DNA from: Pseudomonadota bacterium
GTDB lineage: Bacteria > Desulfobacterota > Syntrophobacteria > Syntrophobacterales > Syntrophobacteraceae
Reading direction: 5' to 3'
DNA: 64,000 nt
Assembly (NCBI GenBank): GCA_023442755.1
Contig: JAEZXS010000244.1
Span: 1 to 64,000, forward strand
Shown: positions 1-9,600 of the stretch, one piece after another
How the letters are laid out: each line of letters begins with the position of its first letter
Numbering within the stretch: the first letter of the stretch is position 1
Notes under the pieces: generated by a model
Told to the model about the DNA's origin: nothing
Seen by the model: only the letters and a program-made list of their open reading frames with translations
Databases searched by the model: none
Program-made: the position numbers and the translations under genes

Positions 1-462
1 ATCCTGTTCTGGCTGATGGGAGACCTTTCGATATCGGGGGGCGGCCGGATCGCGGTGCTTACAGTCTTGCTCCTGCCCTGCTTTGCCGGCCTGTTTCTGC
101 TGGCGCGTCCCATGAATCTTCTCGTCATGGGCGAAGAAATGGCGATGAACATGGGGGTGAACGTTCGCCTCGTATCCGTGGCGCTCCTGGTGATAACGTC
201 CTTCATGGTGAGTGTTGTCGTCTGCCAGGCCGGCCTCCTCGGATTTGTCGGCCTGGTCATGCCCCACCTGCTGCGGCTCGTAATCGGGCCCGACCACAGG
301 CTGCTGGTTCCCGCATGCATCCTCGGGGGCGCCGCCTACCTCGTTTTTTGCGATCTCCTTGCCCGGTCTCTTCCCGCTCAGGGGGAAATGCCCGTGGGAG
401 TGATAACCGCCATGATAGGGGCCCCGCTTTTCATCTTCCTGCTGCAAAGGAAAAGAGGATGA
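1..462 (+). CDS. FecCD/BtuC-family ABC transporter permease, C-terminal part
   Basis: The reading frame is open from the first base, so the gene begins outside the window and only about the last 153 residues are present. The fragment has several hydrophobic helices and the FecCD-family features GFVGLVMPHLLR and, near the end, PVGVITAMIGAPLFIFLL. Members of this family form the membrane channel of importers for ferric siderophores, haem or cobalamin. Its stop overlaps the start of the ATPase gene by four bases (ATGA), so the two are translationally coupled and form one transporter. The substrate cannot be told from this fragment; the binding-protein gene should lie upstream. Confidence 0.93.
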   Translation: MLFWLMGDLSISGGGRIAVLTVLLLPCFAGLFLLARPMNLLVMGEEMAMNMGVNVRLVSVALLVITSFMVSVVVCQAGLLGFVGLVMPHLLRLVIGPDHRLLVPACILGGAAYLVFCDLLARSLPAQGEMPVGVITAMIGAPLFIFLLQRKRG

Positions 463-1247
463 AAACCGCCCTGGCCGTGCACGATTTGCGCTGTTCCTAC
501 GGGCGCAGGCCGATCCTGGACGGTCTGTCCTTTACCGTGCGGGAAGGGGAATTTTTCATCATCATCGGTCCGAACGGTTCGGGCAAAACCACCCTTGCCA
601 GAACCATCGCCGGGTCGATCCGGCCGGTTGCAGGACGCGTGGAGATATTCCGCCGCCCGCTGCAAAGCTACTCCGGGAAAGCTTTGGCGAAATGCCTCGC
701 CCTGGTGCCCCAGGCGGCTCCGCCTGACATCCCTTTTTCCGTTGCCGAAGTGGTGCTCATGGGACGTTCGCCCTACCTGGGACTCCTGGCGGTCGAAAAG
801 GGGCGGGACCTGGAAATCGCGGAACATGCCATGGAGTTCACCCGGGTGCGGCACCTTGCCGGGAGCAGGCTGGACAGGCTGAGCGGCGGAGAATGCCAGC
901 GGGTGCTCATTGCCCGCGCCGTTTGTCAGCAGCCCCGCCTCCTGGTGCTCGACGAGCCCACTTCATCCCTGGACCTGGCGCATCAGAGCCGCGTCATGGA
1001 CCTGCTGGAACGGCTCAGGAAGGAAAAAGGCACGACCATACTGATGGTGTCGCACGATCTGAACCTTGCCGCGATGTACGCCGATCGACTGCTGCTTCTG
1101 AAGGAGGGGAAAAAGGCGGGCATCGGGCCGCCCAACGAGGTGCTGACCCGGGAGATGCTGGAAAGGACCTACGGCTGCGACTTGGTGATCGACAAACATC
1201 CCACCCGCGACGTCCCCCGAATATCTCTCGTGCGTGGGGAGGGGTAA
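459..1247 (+). CDS. ABC transporter ATP-binding protein, FepC/BtuD type
   Basis: This 262-residue ATPase is the energy-coupling subunit of the importer encoded just upstream. The Walker A motif GPNGSGKTT is at about residues 33-41. The ABC signature LSGGECQR, Walker B LLVLDEP and the switch histidine in VSHDLN follow in order, and the length is normal for FepC/BtuD. The start at 459 overlaps the permease stop (ATGA). A longer in-frame extension upstream lies inside the permease gene and is not used. The family handles iron chelates or cobalamin, and the sequence does not decide between them. Confidence 0.95.
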   Translation: MKTALAVHDLRCSYGRRPILDGLSFTVREGEFFIIIGPNGSGKTTLARTIAGSIRPVAGRVEIFRRPLQSYSGKALAKCLALVPQAAPPDIPFSVAEVVLMGRSPYLGLLAVEKGRDLEIAEHAMEFTRVRHLAGSRLDRLSGGECQRVLIARAVCQQPRLLVLDEPTSSLDLAHQSRVMDLLERLRKEKGTTILMVSHDLNLAAMYADRLLLLKEGKKAGIGPPNEVLTREMLERTYGCDLVIDKHPTRDVPRISLVRGEG

Positions 1248-1365
1248 TCACCCGGCGGCCGGGCTGTTGTGCGTGAAGCGGGCTGGCTGGAAAAACTTTG
1301 AGCGGCATTCCGGCGAGATGCTGAAAACCTAATGAAGTTCCCACTGGCAAATACTTTTTCAGCTG

Positions 1366-1716
1366 CTAGAGAAAAACCTTATAGTTTATCTTCAAGACCT
1401 CGGCCAGCTTCTTAGCCCTTTCCTTTCCGATGGGTCTCTTGCCATTTTCCATTTCGGAAATGTGGCGCTGCGGAATCCCGCTAAGTTCCGCAAGCTGCCT
1501 CTGGGTGAATCCTTCCTTGGTGCGTGCGCCGGTCAGGGCAACCCCCGGCATGCTCTCTTCGGTCACCTCAGGGAAGCATCCCCGCCAGGGTATGCCACTC
1601 TCCACAAACCCCAAAGGCTTGAGCAGTTCAATTGCCTTTTCCCTTTGTTCTGCAGGGCCGATCAGGCGTAGCTCGGAGAGGCCATCAGTAAGGCGCTTTC
1701 TCGTGAGTGCCGGCAT
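1366..1716 (-). CDS. XRE-family helix-turn-helix antitoxin
   Basis: This 116-residue protein has a C-terminal HTH_3/XRE domain from about residue 60 to the end (FTQRQLAELSGIPQRHISEM, then NGKRPIGKERAKKLAEVL). The N-terminal half is family-specific and probably contacts the toxin. It overlaps the 3' end of the RelE-like toxin frame by about 30 bases, giving the toxin-first order common in HigBA-like loci. Such antitoxins neutralise the toxin and repress their own promoter. The inverted repeat at 1968-1984 is a plausible operator. The antitoxin frame is intact although the toxin frame is broken. Confidence 0.85.
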   Translation of the reverse strand: MPALTRKRLTDGLSELRLIGPAEQREKAIELLKPLGFVESGIPWRGCFPEVTEESMPGVALTGARTKEGFTQRQLAELSGIPQRHISEMENGKRPIGKERAKKLAEVLKINYKVFL

Positions 1717-1962
1717 AAGTCACCTCGATCAATCGAATTTCTTTGTCCATCACCGTCCAAACAGCTACATACGTTGGCTGTCCCTTTTTGAGATGGCAAT
1801 GGTGGATATCGTCAATCAGTTTTCCGTAATTGGGCCAGTTCCCTCGAACAGGCCCTTCCAGTCCATTTCGCGCATCAGGAGCGCCAGGCTTTTCCGAACA
1901 TTTTCCGGGAGCTTGGCGATCTGCTTTGCTGCTGTCTTCTTTATCGTCACTTTCCACGTCAT
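1685..1962 (-). pseudogene. RelE-like mRNA interferase toxin, frameshifted
   Basis: From the ATG at 1962 the frame reads MTWKVTIKKTAAKQIAKLPE and continues through LALLMREMDWKG, a typical RelE-like N-terminus. It then stops early after GLFEGTGPITEN. The rest of the family pattern (GPVRGNWPNYGKL, then HHCHLKKGQPTYVAVW and VTYAGTHEKAPY) lies in another frame and runs to 1685. The two halves join only with a frameshift at about 1840-1875. The gene is therefore probably inactive, unless the base count is a sequencing error or programmed slippage occurs. Family toxins cleave mRNA on the ribosome. The intact antitoxin gene overlaps its 3' end. Confidence 0.75.
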
Positions 1963-1967
1963 ATAAA

Positions 1968-1984
1968 ATACCTATTTTAGGTAT
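1968..1984. promoter_or_regulatory. Inverted-repeat candidate operator of the TA locus
   Basis: A perfect inverted repeat, ATACCTA-TTT-TAGGTAT, begins six bases upstream of the toxin ATG. The position fits an autoregulatory operator bound by the XRE antitoxin. Binding is inferred from position and symmetry only. Confidence 0.6.
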
Positions 1985-2180
1985 CAAGTCAATGGAAGAT
2001 AGTCACGTGGCGTTATTATTTTTCGAAATGATAACGTAGCGTAATGTGCTACGATATTTGGAAAAAAGAGAAATTTTTCGGGGTTGTGAATATGGGACTA
2101 CCAGATCGGAAAATCGATTATGACCGATTTGGGAGCGAGAGGCGGATCAGGCACTGTCTCCAGTTCCCTCTGTCTGCTCC

Positions 2181-2213
2181 CGATCACGGCTGCAAGCCGC
2201 TCTCACAGGGCAC
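2181..2213. repeat. REP-like dispersed palindrome
   Basis: This contains CGGCTGCAAGCCG followed by CTCTCACAGGGCAC. The same unit, with small variations, recurs in either orientation near 10627, 10804, 10981, 15647, 15862, 51357, 61473 and 61645, always between genes. The core GGCTGCAAGCC is self-complementary. It lies just past the 3' end of the PIG-L gene. Confidence 0.8.
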
Positions 2214-2234
2214 CGAATGGCCTGGAATGTAACC

Positions 2235-3248
2235 CTAGGCCATCCGCGCGATTTGCCCGGTATCCAGGACTCCGAAGGTCTCGCCCGAACGGATGAACTG
2301 TTTCATGAAATTGCCCAGGACCTGAATCTGCGTCTTGTAGTCGGCAATGGCGAGCTGCTTTTTGCCGACTTCCTCCGCCGTCAGCGTCATGTTGACCCAG
2401 TCGATGCCGGACAGGACCCGGGCGATTTCCTCCGACCCGCCGAATCCTCCCTTTTCGACCCTTTCTTTCCACGCATTGGACGTCGGGTAGCCCGGATAGT
2501 GGACCAGGTATGTCAGCGCATCGATGTCGGCGACGGAGAAGGCGTCTCTTTCGTGCAGCTTGTGCAGTGCGTTGAGAACGAAAACTCCCGTCGCGGAATG
2601 GTCGGGGTGGAGGTCCCGCGGGTCCGGCATAACGATCCAGTCGGGGTCGAATGAGGTGATGATTTCTTGTATCATGCCGTCGAGGTCAGCCCCCGCGTAC
2701 TTTTTCCAGCGTTCGAAGCTTGTCCGGTAATCCGGGCTGCTGAAATGGGTGTACGGGGAGGTGTAGGGCTTGAGGCTCGACCAGAAGCGCTTCCAGAGGC
2801 TGTCGATGCCCTGGTCGGGAAAACCGAGAAAACAGCCGTCTTCCGACTGAAGCCCCAGTTCCTCGATTGCCTTGACCGCCTCGTCGTGGCGCTTAATCCC
2901 ATAGGTGATGTAATCTTCGGGCGAGATATCGGTGCGGCCGCAGGAGATGCGAACCCCTTCCACATAGCCGTCGCCGTTTGTCATGTAAACGACGCGGACC
3001 TTGCCTTCGTCTTCGATCACGCGCTGGATGAGCCCGCTTGCCGCGAGGACTTCATCGTCGGGATGGGGGCTGAAAAACAGGAAGCGGGCGCCTTCGGGTA
3101 TTTCCAATATCGGGGATTGGATTTCTCCGGAGAGTAAATCCTGGGTCCTGGAAAGCGGGTTCCAGGACCTCCGGTTGAACACAGGAGTCGGGACAAGTGC
3201 CTGCACCCCCAAAAGGGCGGCTACTGCAAGAAATTCTCTACGGGTCAT
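2235..3248 (-). CDS. PIG-L/LmbE-family deacetylase, exported
   Basis: This 337-residue protein carries the PIG-L metal-binding motif HPDDE (in SPHPDDEVLAASG, about residues 60-72) and the second histidine motif HPDH. These are typical of zinc-dependent N-acetylglucosaminyl deacetylases. The start is placed at 3248 because MTRREFLAVAALLGVQAL resembles a signal peptide with a twin-arginine-like MTRREFL; the longer upstream extension has no such logic. It lies 22 bases after the MltD-like gene on the same strand, suggesting co-transcription and an envelope glycan role. The natural substrate is unknown. Confidence 0.85.
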   Translation of the reverse strand: MTRREFLAVAALLGVQALVPTPVFNRRSWNPLSRTQDLLSGEIQSPILEIPEGARFLFFSPHPDDEVLAASGLIQRVIEDEGKVRVVYMTNGDGYVEGVRISCGRTDISPEDYITYGIKRHDEAVKAIEELGLQSEDGCFLGFPDQGIDSLWKRFWSSLKPYTSPYTHFSSPDYRTSFERWKKYAGADLDGMIQEIITSFDPDWIVMPDPRDLHPDHSATGVFVLNALHKLHERDAFSVADIDALTYLVHYPGYPTSNAWKERVEKGGFGGSEEIARVLSGIDWVNMTLTAEEVGKKQLAIADYKTQIQVLGNFMKQFIRSGETFGVLDTGQIARMA

Positions 3249-3270
3249 ACTTCGAAAACGGGTGCACCCA

Positions 3271-4848
3271 CTACTTTCTCTTGGCGGTCCGGACGTCCTG
3301 CTGGGCAACGGTGACCGCAAGAACGTTTCCGGGGACGAGCTTTTGATTGGGATTCATTTTATTCAGGGTGCAAAGCGTCTTCAAGGGGATGTGAAATTTT
3401 TCGGCAATGGAGCTGAGGGTGTCTCCCTGGCGGACCATGTAATGGATCGATTTCGGTCCAATATCGGAGAGGCTTTTTTTGCCGTTGCCGGTAGAAGCGA
3501 TGCTTTCTTTCCCGCGTTTTGCCGGGGCCGCAACCTGAGCCTTAGCAACCTGGACGGTTGCGGCAGGCACCTTGACGGTTCCGCCGGGCACCTTTACAGT
3601 CTGACCGGCCTTGAGCGCGCTCGATGAACTTTTCCCATTCAGGGCTATCAATGCGCCGACGGAGGTCTTGTAGCGTGTTGACAGGCTGTACCAGGTATCT
3701 CCGGGTTTAACCTTGTAGGTGGTGATCGCAGTGCGCACGGGTGCGGGAGCAGCCTGGGCGGGTGCGGGCTTCGCAGCCGCAGCCGTCGCCTTCAGATAGG
3801 GACCCGGCTTCAGGTCCGGACCGGATTGCCAGTCGGATTTCTCTTCCTGCTGGGGCTTTTTGGCCAGGGCGGCAAGGACATCTTCCTTTGTCCCGATGGG
3901 TACGCACAGTTCGTAGTCGGAACAGGCAGGCGGTGTTACCGGCTGGCATAGTTCCGGGTTGCAGTCCAGGAGGGCGCCTTCGGAGATTCCCGTCTGCTTG
4001 CCGACCCAGGAGAGTTTTACGCCTCCCGGAATCTTCACGGTTTCATGGCGTTCGACATAGTAGTTCGGATCGTAATGAAAGCCGTACTTCGCCGGGCTTC
4101 TGCTGATCTTTACGCTTGCCAGGACCTTGGGCACATAGTCGCATGTTTCGGAAGGCAGGTACCCATATTCCCTCAATTCCCAGAACGTCTTCATACCGCT
4201 TTTGAGAAGTGCGTTCTGAACTCCGTTTTCACCCGCGTTGTAGGCTGCGAGCGCCAGGGGCCATGAACCGAACGTATCGTAGAGAAACGACAGGTAATCG
4301 GCTGCCGCCGCCGCCGCTTTCATGGGATGCCTTCTTTCGTCGATATACCTGTTCTGCTCGAGGCCGAACCGGCTGCCCGTCGAGGGGATGAACTGCCACA
4401 TACCTACGGCCTTGGCGTGGGATCGGGCCATCGGAGAAAAGCCGCTCTCTACGAGTGCCACCATTATCAGGTCGGGCGGCAGCCCCTTGCGGCCGAAAAT
4501 CTCACGGGCCGGCACGGAATAAAAGCGCGCGCGGTCGAGCTGGGTCTGGAAACTTTTGTGGTTTTTTTCGGAGAAGCGGATCACCCAGGAATCGACTGCC
4601 GGGTGGTTGGGAACTTGCAGGACATTCTTGGGATCGGCGGCGGGCGGCGGCGTTGCCTGGGCTACCACGGGAGCCTGCGCCGGGCGCGCGGGAGCTGCCT
4701 GATGCGAGTAGCCGCATCCGGCAAGTAAAGCGAGTATTCCTCCCACGGCCGGCAACTTCAGCCGGAAAAGATCTCTGCTTTCCTTGGAACACAATGCCGT
4801 GGCCAGCCGCTGGTATACGTTAATCCTAACATGCCTGAAATACGCCAT
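3271..4848 (-). CDS. mltD: MltD-like membrane-bound lytic transglycosylase with LysM repeats
   Basis: The 525-residue lipoprotein cleaves the glycan strands of murein. The lipobox LLAGC places the lipidated cysteine at about residue 45. The SLT domain includes the catalytic glutamate in ALVESGF (about residue 134), then GMWQFIPSTG and AYNAGENG. Two LysM domains follow, near YKVKPGDTWYSLSTRY and HYMVRQGDTLSSIAEKF, separated by Ala/Pro-rich linkers. This order matches MltD. The N-terminal segment before the signal helix is somewhat long, but no better start is visible. The downstream PIG-L gene is probably in the same transcript. Confidence 0.9.
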   Translation of the reverse strand: MAYFRHVRINVYQRLATALCSKESRDLFRLKLPAVGGILALLAGCGYSHQAAPARPAQAPVVAQATPPPAADPKNVLQVPNHPAVDSWVIRFSEKNHKSFQTQLDRARFYSVPAREIFGRKGLPPDLIMVALVESGFSPMARSHAKAVGMWQFIPSTGSRFGLEQNRYIDERRHPMKAAAAAADYLSFLYDTFGSWPLALAAYNAGENGVQNALLKSGMKTFWELREYGYLPSETCDYVPKVLASVKISRSPAKYGFHYDPNYYVERHETVKIPGGVKLSWVGKQTGISEGALLDCNPELCQPVTPPACSDYELCVPIGTKEDVLAALAKKPQQEEKSDWQSGPDLKPGPYLKATAAAAKPAPAQAAPAPVRTAITTYKVKPGDTWYSLSTRYKTSVGALIALNGKSSSSALKAGQTVKVPGGTVKVPAATVQVAKAQVAAPAKRGKESIASTGNGKKSLSDIGPKSIHYMVRQGDTLSSIAEKFHIPLKTLCTLNKMNPNQKLVPGNVLAVTVAQQDVRTAKRK

Positions 4849-5425
4849 AGCCCTTCCCCCTCCAGTAGATCCCCTCTAACCCGGAGCTAAAACCTGGTGA
4901 ATCTTTTCAGAGTCGCTGTGATCTAGAATGCGGAACATTTCCGCCTGGGCAATGCACTTGAAAAGCCTTTCCCCATCCTGTGGCAAAAAAACACAGGAAA
5001 ACTCCGAGTGCATCACGCAGCCCGATGGGAGTCATCGATTCCCAGCCCCTCAAAGCGGACGTCCAATTTAGCACATATTAGATGGGGTGCAACACCGGAA
5101 AATCAGCTTAATCTCGACTGGAAGCCATTTTTTGCATGGAATCACCCATGCGAACCCCCGGAAAAGGCATGCAATTCCTGTGCGGGAAGTCTTGTATTAT
5201 TTAGAAGTTTTTGCAAGATATTTTGTAAGGAGTGGAAATGATTTCTAATTCCATCGCATATCGGGTTCGGGCCGCCCTCGCGCATTGGACCAAGGTCCAA
5301 TTGTGAAATCTGCTTTATGTGGTAGTTTTTTGACGTGCTCCGGGATTCCCAATTCGATTCCTTGTCCGATTGTGCAGATTAGAGCTGATTTTGTTGCAAG
5401 TTTACGCAGTTGAAAGGAGGGCCTT
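4849..5425. other. Intergenic region without a supported gene
   Basis: These 577 bases separate the divergent mltD and the small gene at 5426. Short frames here show no family pattern. The region should hold both promoters, but no convincing -35/-10 pair, riboswitch or terminator was seen. The 3' end carries the strong ribosome-binding site GAAAGGAGGGCCTT of the next gene. Confidence 0.5.
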
Positions 5426-5668
5426 ATGTATTCAAATGCTTTCTTGATCGATCCGGGCAGTCCGAATGAACGCGACCTGGCGATGATAACGCAATTCCTG
5501 GAAGTCATGACGCGCTACAGAAGCCGTATCGGGATGGTCATCGCCGCCCTGGATACACCGGAAAAGGAATGTAAGAACGGCCTCAACGCCATTTTCAGCG
5601 AGCATGCGCCCGTCATCAATGCGGCGGACCCCGTGCAGGATGTTGACAGCCTGGTAGATGCGGCCTGA
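5426..5668 (+). CDS. Small hypothetical protein, 80 residues
   Basis: I do not recognise a family. The start is supported by an excellent ribosome-binding site (AAAGGAGGGCCTT-ATG). The protein is soluble and acidic, with no membrane segment: a helical-looking stretch ERDLAMITQFLEVMTRYRSR, then GMVIAALDTPEKECKNGL, and a C-terminal region with many Asp and Val residues. It stands alone between the mltD promoter region and the convergent mgtC gene. Confidence 0.6.
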   Translation: MYSNAFLIDPGSPNERDLAMITQFLEVMTRYRSRIGMVIAALDTPEKECKNGLNAIFSEHAPVINAADPVQDVDSLVDAA

Positions 5669-5707
5669 TGACAGTGAACACGATTGTAAAAATACGGAAA
5701 GGGCCTT

Positions 5708-6415
5708 TCAGGGAACATCGCTTTCTTCCCAGGCAATGGTCTCCAGCGTCCGAACTTCATTGCGTACATTCCTGATGATATCCCGCCAGGGCACCCCTTC
5801 CTTTGCCCTCAAGCGCAGACGGAGCCGGGTTGCGCCCGTCCCGGTTTCGTGATGGTAGTTGATGAAAAGGATTTCGACTTCCCGGAATCGATGCAAAACG
5901 GCCCTGAGGGTCTCAACCGTTTCTTCATCCTGCGACACGCATAACGACAGGTTTGCATAGGTATCGTGGGAAAACCACGGCTTCAGGTGCCTCAAAAAAT
6001 AGAGGACGAACAGGCTTAACGCCGTGGTGAGTGCGGCGGGCAGTACATAACCGGCCCCTACCGAAAGCCCCACGCCCGTGATCAGCCACATCGTGGCCGC
6101 CGTTGTCAGGCCCCGTATGGTTCCTTTCCCTTTTATGATCGCCCCTGCGCCCAGGAAACCCATACCCGCCACCGTATAGGATGCGATGCGCCCCGGATCG
6201 ATGCGAAGCACGGAATTCGCGTCCATTCCCGGAAACAGCGTGTGAAGATCGAGAGACAATATCATGAGCAGGCAGCCCGTCAGGGCTACCATCACGTTTG
6301 TTCTTATCCCGGCCGACTGTCCGTGGGATTCCCGTTCGAAGCCGATTACCGCCCCCATTATTGCGGCCAGCAGCAGTTTTTCTATCCATACGAAAGATTC
6401 GTGAATTTCCAGCAT
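5708..6415 (-). CDS. MgtC/SapB-family membrane protein
   Basis: The 235-residue protein has the MgtC signature early on: GFERESHGQSAGIRTNVMVA, then GMGFLGAGAIIKG and GLTTAATMWL. There are four to five hydrophobic helices, followed by a soluble C-terminal domain of about 85 residues. Family members modulate ion homeostasis or membrane ATPases; the exact role here is unknown. The start is backed by AAAGGA eight bases upstream. No magnesium transporter gene is adjacent. Confidence 0.9.
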   Translation of the reverse strand: MLEIHESFVWIEKLLLAAIMGAVIGFERESHGQSAGIRTNVMVALTGCLLMILSLDLHTLFPGMDANSVLRIDPGRIASYTVAGMGFLGAGAIIKGKGTIRGLTTAATMWLITGVGLSVGAGYVLPAALTTALSLFVLYFLRHLKPWFSHDTYANLSLCVSQDEETVETLRAVLHRFREVEILFINYHHETGTGATRLRLRLRAKEGVPWRDIIRNVRNEVRTLETIAWEESDVP

Positions 6416-6661
6416 GGGATTTTCCTTTCCCGCCAGGCGAGGACTTGCGGGAAGCGGCCGGTCCGTCGATGCCGACCTGAACCGGTTCCCTGATGTGAAA
6501 GCTAGGAAACGGTGCGGGAATAGTCCAGAAGTGAGAAAAGAGATGAACGGCGTCCAACTATCCTAGGAGCCGCAATCTTCCCACGTGACTCATGCGGGAA
6601 TTTGTAAGATTTATCTGGTATTATTCGATAAATAGTATTCTCATTCGCATTTCGGCTTATA

Positions 6662-9600
6662 ATGACGCTGAGCCCTGCCGATGCAGGAAGAGCAGGAACC
6701 GTCCCCCCGTCTCGCATCATGAGGGATAATGTGCGCAAGACCATTTTGACCGCCTGGTCCATCCCCAAGAAATTATTGCTGCTTCTTTTGATAATATGCA
6801 TGACCGCGGCCGGAATCATCGTCATGTCCGGTTTGGCCCACCGCGACCATGTGCTTCGGGAGGCGAAGTACAAGACCTTGCTGCTGGTTCAGAGCATCGC
6901 CGCCCAGCAGGAGCAAATCGCCCTCGGCGCCCGGCAGATGCTTTCCGCGCTCGCTCAGCTTCCCCAGGTTCAAAAGCTGGACCCGGAGGGCTGCAACGAA
7001 CTCTTCCGTGAGATCGTAAGCCGGCATCCCAACTTCACCACCATTCTGGGCGTCGCCCTGGACGGAAACGTAGTTGCCTCTTCCGTGCCTTTCGCCCCCG
7101 GCGTGAACCTGTCAGACCGAAAACACTTTCAGGACGCGGTGAGGACCCGCGATTTTTCCGCGGGGGAATATATCGTCGGCAGGGTAACCAAGGTCCCCTC
7201 ACTCAGCTATTCTTTCCCTGTGCTCGATGCGGATCACGGGCTCGCAGGTGTCATAATCGGTAGCTTCCGATTGGACGCCTATGCCGATTTCGTCAAGAAC
7301 GCCAATCTGCCCGAGGGCTCCGTGGTGACGATTTTCGACTACAAGGGCACGCGTCTCTATCGATTGCCGGACGATGGCAATCTGATCGGCAAGCCTGTTG
7401 GCGCCGAATCGTTCAAGCTGATGTCGGGAGCGCTCGACCAGGGGGAATATGAAAGAACCGGAGACGACGGAACCCGACGGCTATTTGCGTTCAAGAGGCT
7501 GAGCCTTGCCGAGGGAGAGCGGCCCTACATGTACGTTGGCGCGGGGATCCCGAAGGACGAGGTCTCGGGCGGCGCGATCAGGGAGATGCTGGACAACCTG
7601 TCCATCCTCGGTTTTTCCGGCATGGCAGTGGGTGTGCTCGGGTTCTTCCTCTTCAAGTATGTTTTCGCCAGGCCGATCAAACGCCTGGTCGAAACCACTC
7701 AGCAGGTTGGAAAAGGCGAGCTGGGGATACGCACGGGACTGCCGCATACCCCCGACGAACTGGGCTGGCTGGCCGAGTCTTTCGACGAAATGGCCGAACT
7801 GCTCGAAGAGCGAAGCAATCAGCGCAGGCAGGCCGAGGAGGCCCTGAGGCTAAGCGAAGAGAAATTCAGGGTGCTTTTCCGGTCCAGCCCCGGCGCATTG
7901 GTGTTTGCCTCTATCGACGAGGGGCGAATATTAGACGTAAATGAAGGCTGCTGCCGCCTTTTCGGCTATTCCAGGGAGGAAATGATCGGCAAAACCGGGA
8001 CGGAACTCGGCATCTGGGGCTCTCCGGAAGAGCGCCATGCCATAAGCGAAATGCTGGATTCCCGGGGAGCGGTGAGCAATTTCGAGTGCCGTCTCCGGAC
8101 CAAAGCCGGCGAGATCCGGTCGGCCTTCATGTCGGTCGAAATCATGGAAATCGAGAACCGGCGCTGCATGCTCGTGGTTGTCAACGATATCAGTGAGCGG
8201 AAGGCTGCCGAGACGGTGTTGGCCCTGACCCGGTTTTCCATAGAGCACGCGGTGGATCCTATTTTCTGGGTAGGACCCGATGCGCGGCTGCTGTATGCCA
8301 ACGAAGCTGCGTGCCGGAGCCTGGGGTATTCCAGGGAGGAACTTCTTTCGCTGTCCGTGCCGGACATCGATCCGCATATCCACATGGAGAGTTGGCACGC
8401 TCTTTACGAATCGAGAAAGCAGGGGGGCAGCGATACATTTGAGAGTGTCCATCGACATAAGGACGGGACGGTTTTCCCCGTCGAAGTCAGCCTGACCAAC
8501 CTCGTCTTCCATGATGCGGAATTCGATTTTGTTTTTGCAAAAGACATTCGCGGGCGCAGAGAAGCGGAACGGGCATTGCGGGAGAGCGAAAAACGGCTCC
8601 AGCTCGCCCTGGGCGCATCGCGAATGGGCGTCTGGGAACTGGACCTTCAGAACGGTGCTGCCTTCTGGTCGCCCGAATGCTACGACATCCTGGGCATGAA
8701 GGAATCGGACGGTCCGATCGACTTCACCAGGATAGGGCAGCTGGAGCGAATCCTTCAGGTTATGGCGGCTGCGTCGCGCTCATCGGTGGAAGGCAGTGTC
8801 TACGAGGAGGAGTTCAAAACCGTTTGTCCGGAAACGGGGGAACGCTGGATATCCATACTGGGCCGGGCGGAGTATGACGTAAACGGCATGCCCCTGCGGC
8901 TTACCGGCACCATCCAGGATATCACCCGCCGTAAAAGGATGGAAAACGACCTTCGGGCCAGCGAGGAAATGTTCCGCCTGCTGGTGGAAAACGCCCCCGA
9001 TTCCATTCACGTTCAGACCCAGGGGAACTTCGCGTACGTAAACCCGGCCGCCATGAGGCTGGTTGGCGCGGTTTCCAGGGAGCAACTCCTTGGCCGATCG
9101 GTCCTGGACACGACCGATCCCGCCTTCCATGAAGAGGTGAGGGAACGCATTCACAGGGCCAACATCGAGAGAAGGTACCTGCCGCCCTCCGAGCAAAGGC
9201 TGATCCGGCTCGACGGGACGCCGGTCGACGTAGAAGCCTCGGGGGTGCCCATCGTCTATGAGAACAGAAACGGCGCCCTGGTTTTCATGCGGGACATCAG
9301 CGAGCGCAAGCGGGCGGAGGATGAGCGCGAGCAGCTGGAACGCCAGTTGCGCCAGGCGCAGAAAACAGAAGCCATAGGTACGCTTGCCGGAGGTATAGCC
9401 CATGACTTCAATAACATACTTGTTCCCGTTATGGGCTACACGGAGATGGTCCTCAACGAAGTTCCCCCGGGCTCCACAACGCACACCCACCTGCAGCAGG
9501 TCCTCAATGCAGCGAATCACGCCAAGGACCTTGTGAAACAGATTCTTGCAATCGGCCGTCACGGCCAGGAACAGGAAAAGAAGCCCCTGGACATCGGCGT

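Noticed and set aside
2044..2232. Short plus-strand frame between the TA locus and the PIG-L gene
   Set aside because: Its second half is the REP-like repeat, and it lacks homology and a good ribosome-binding site.
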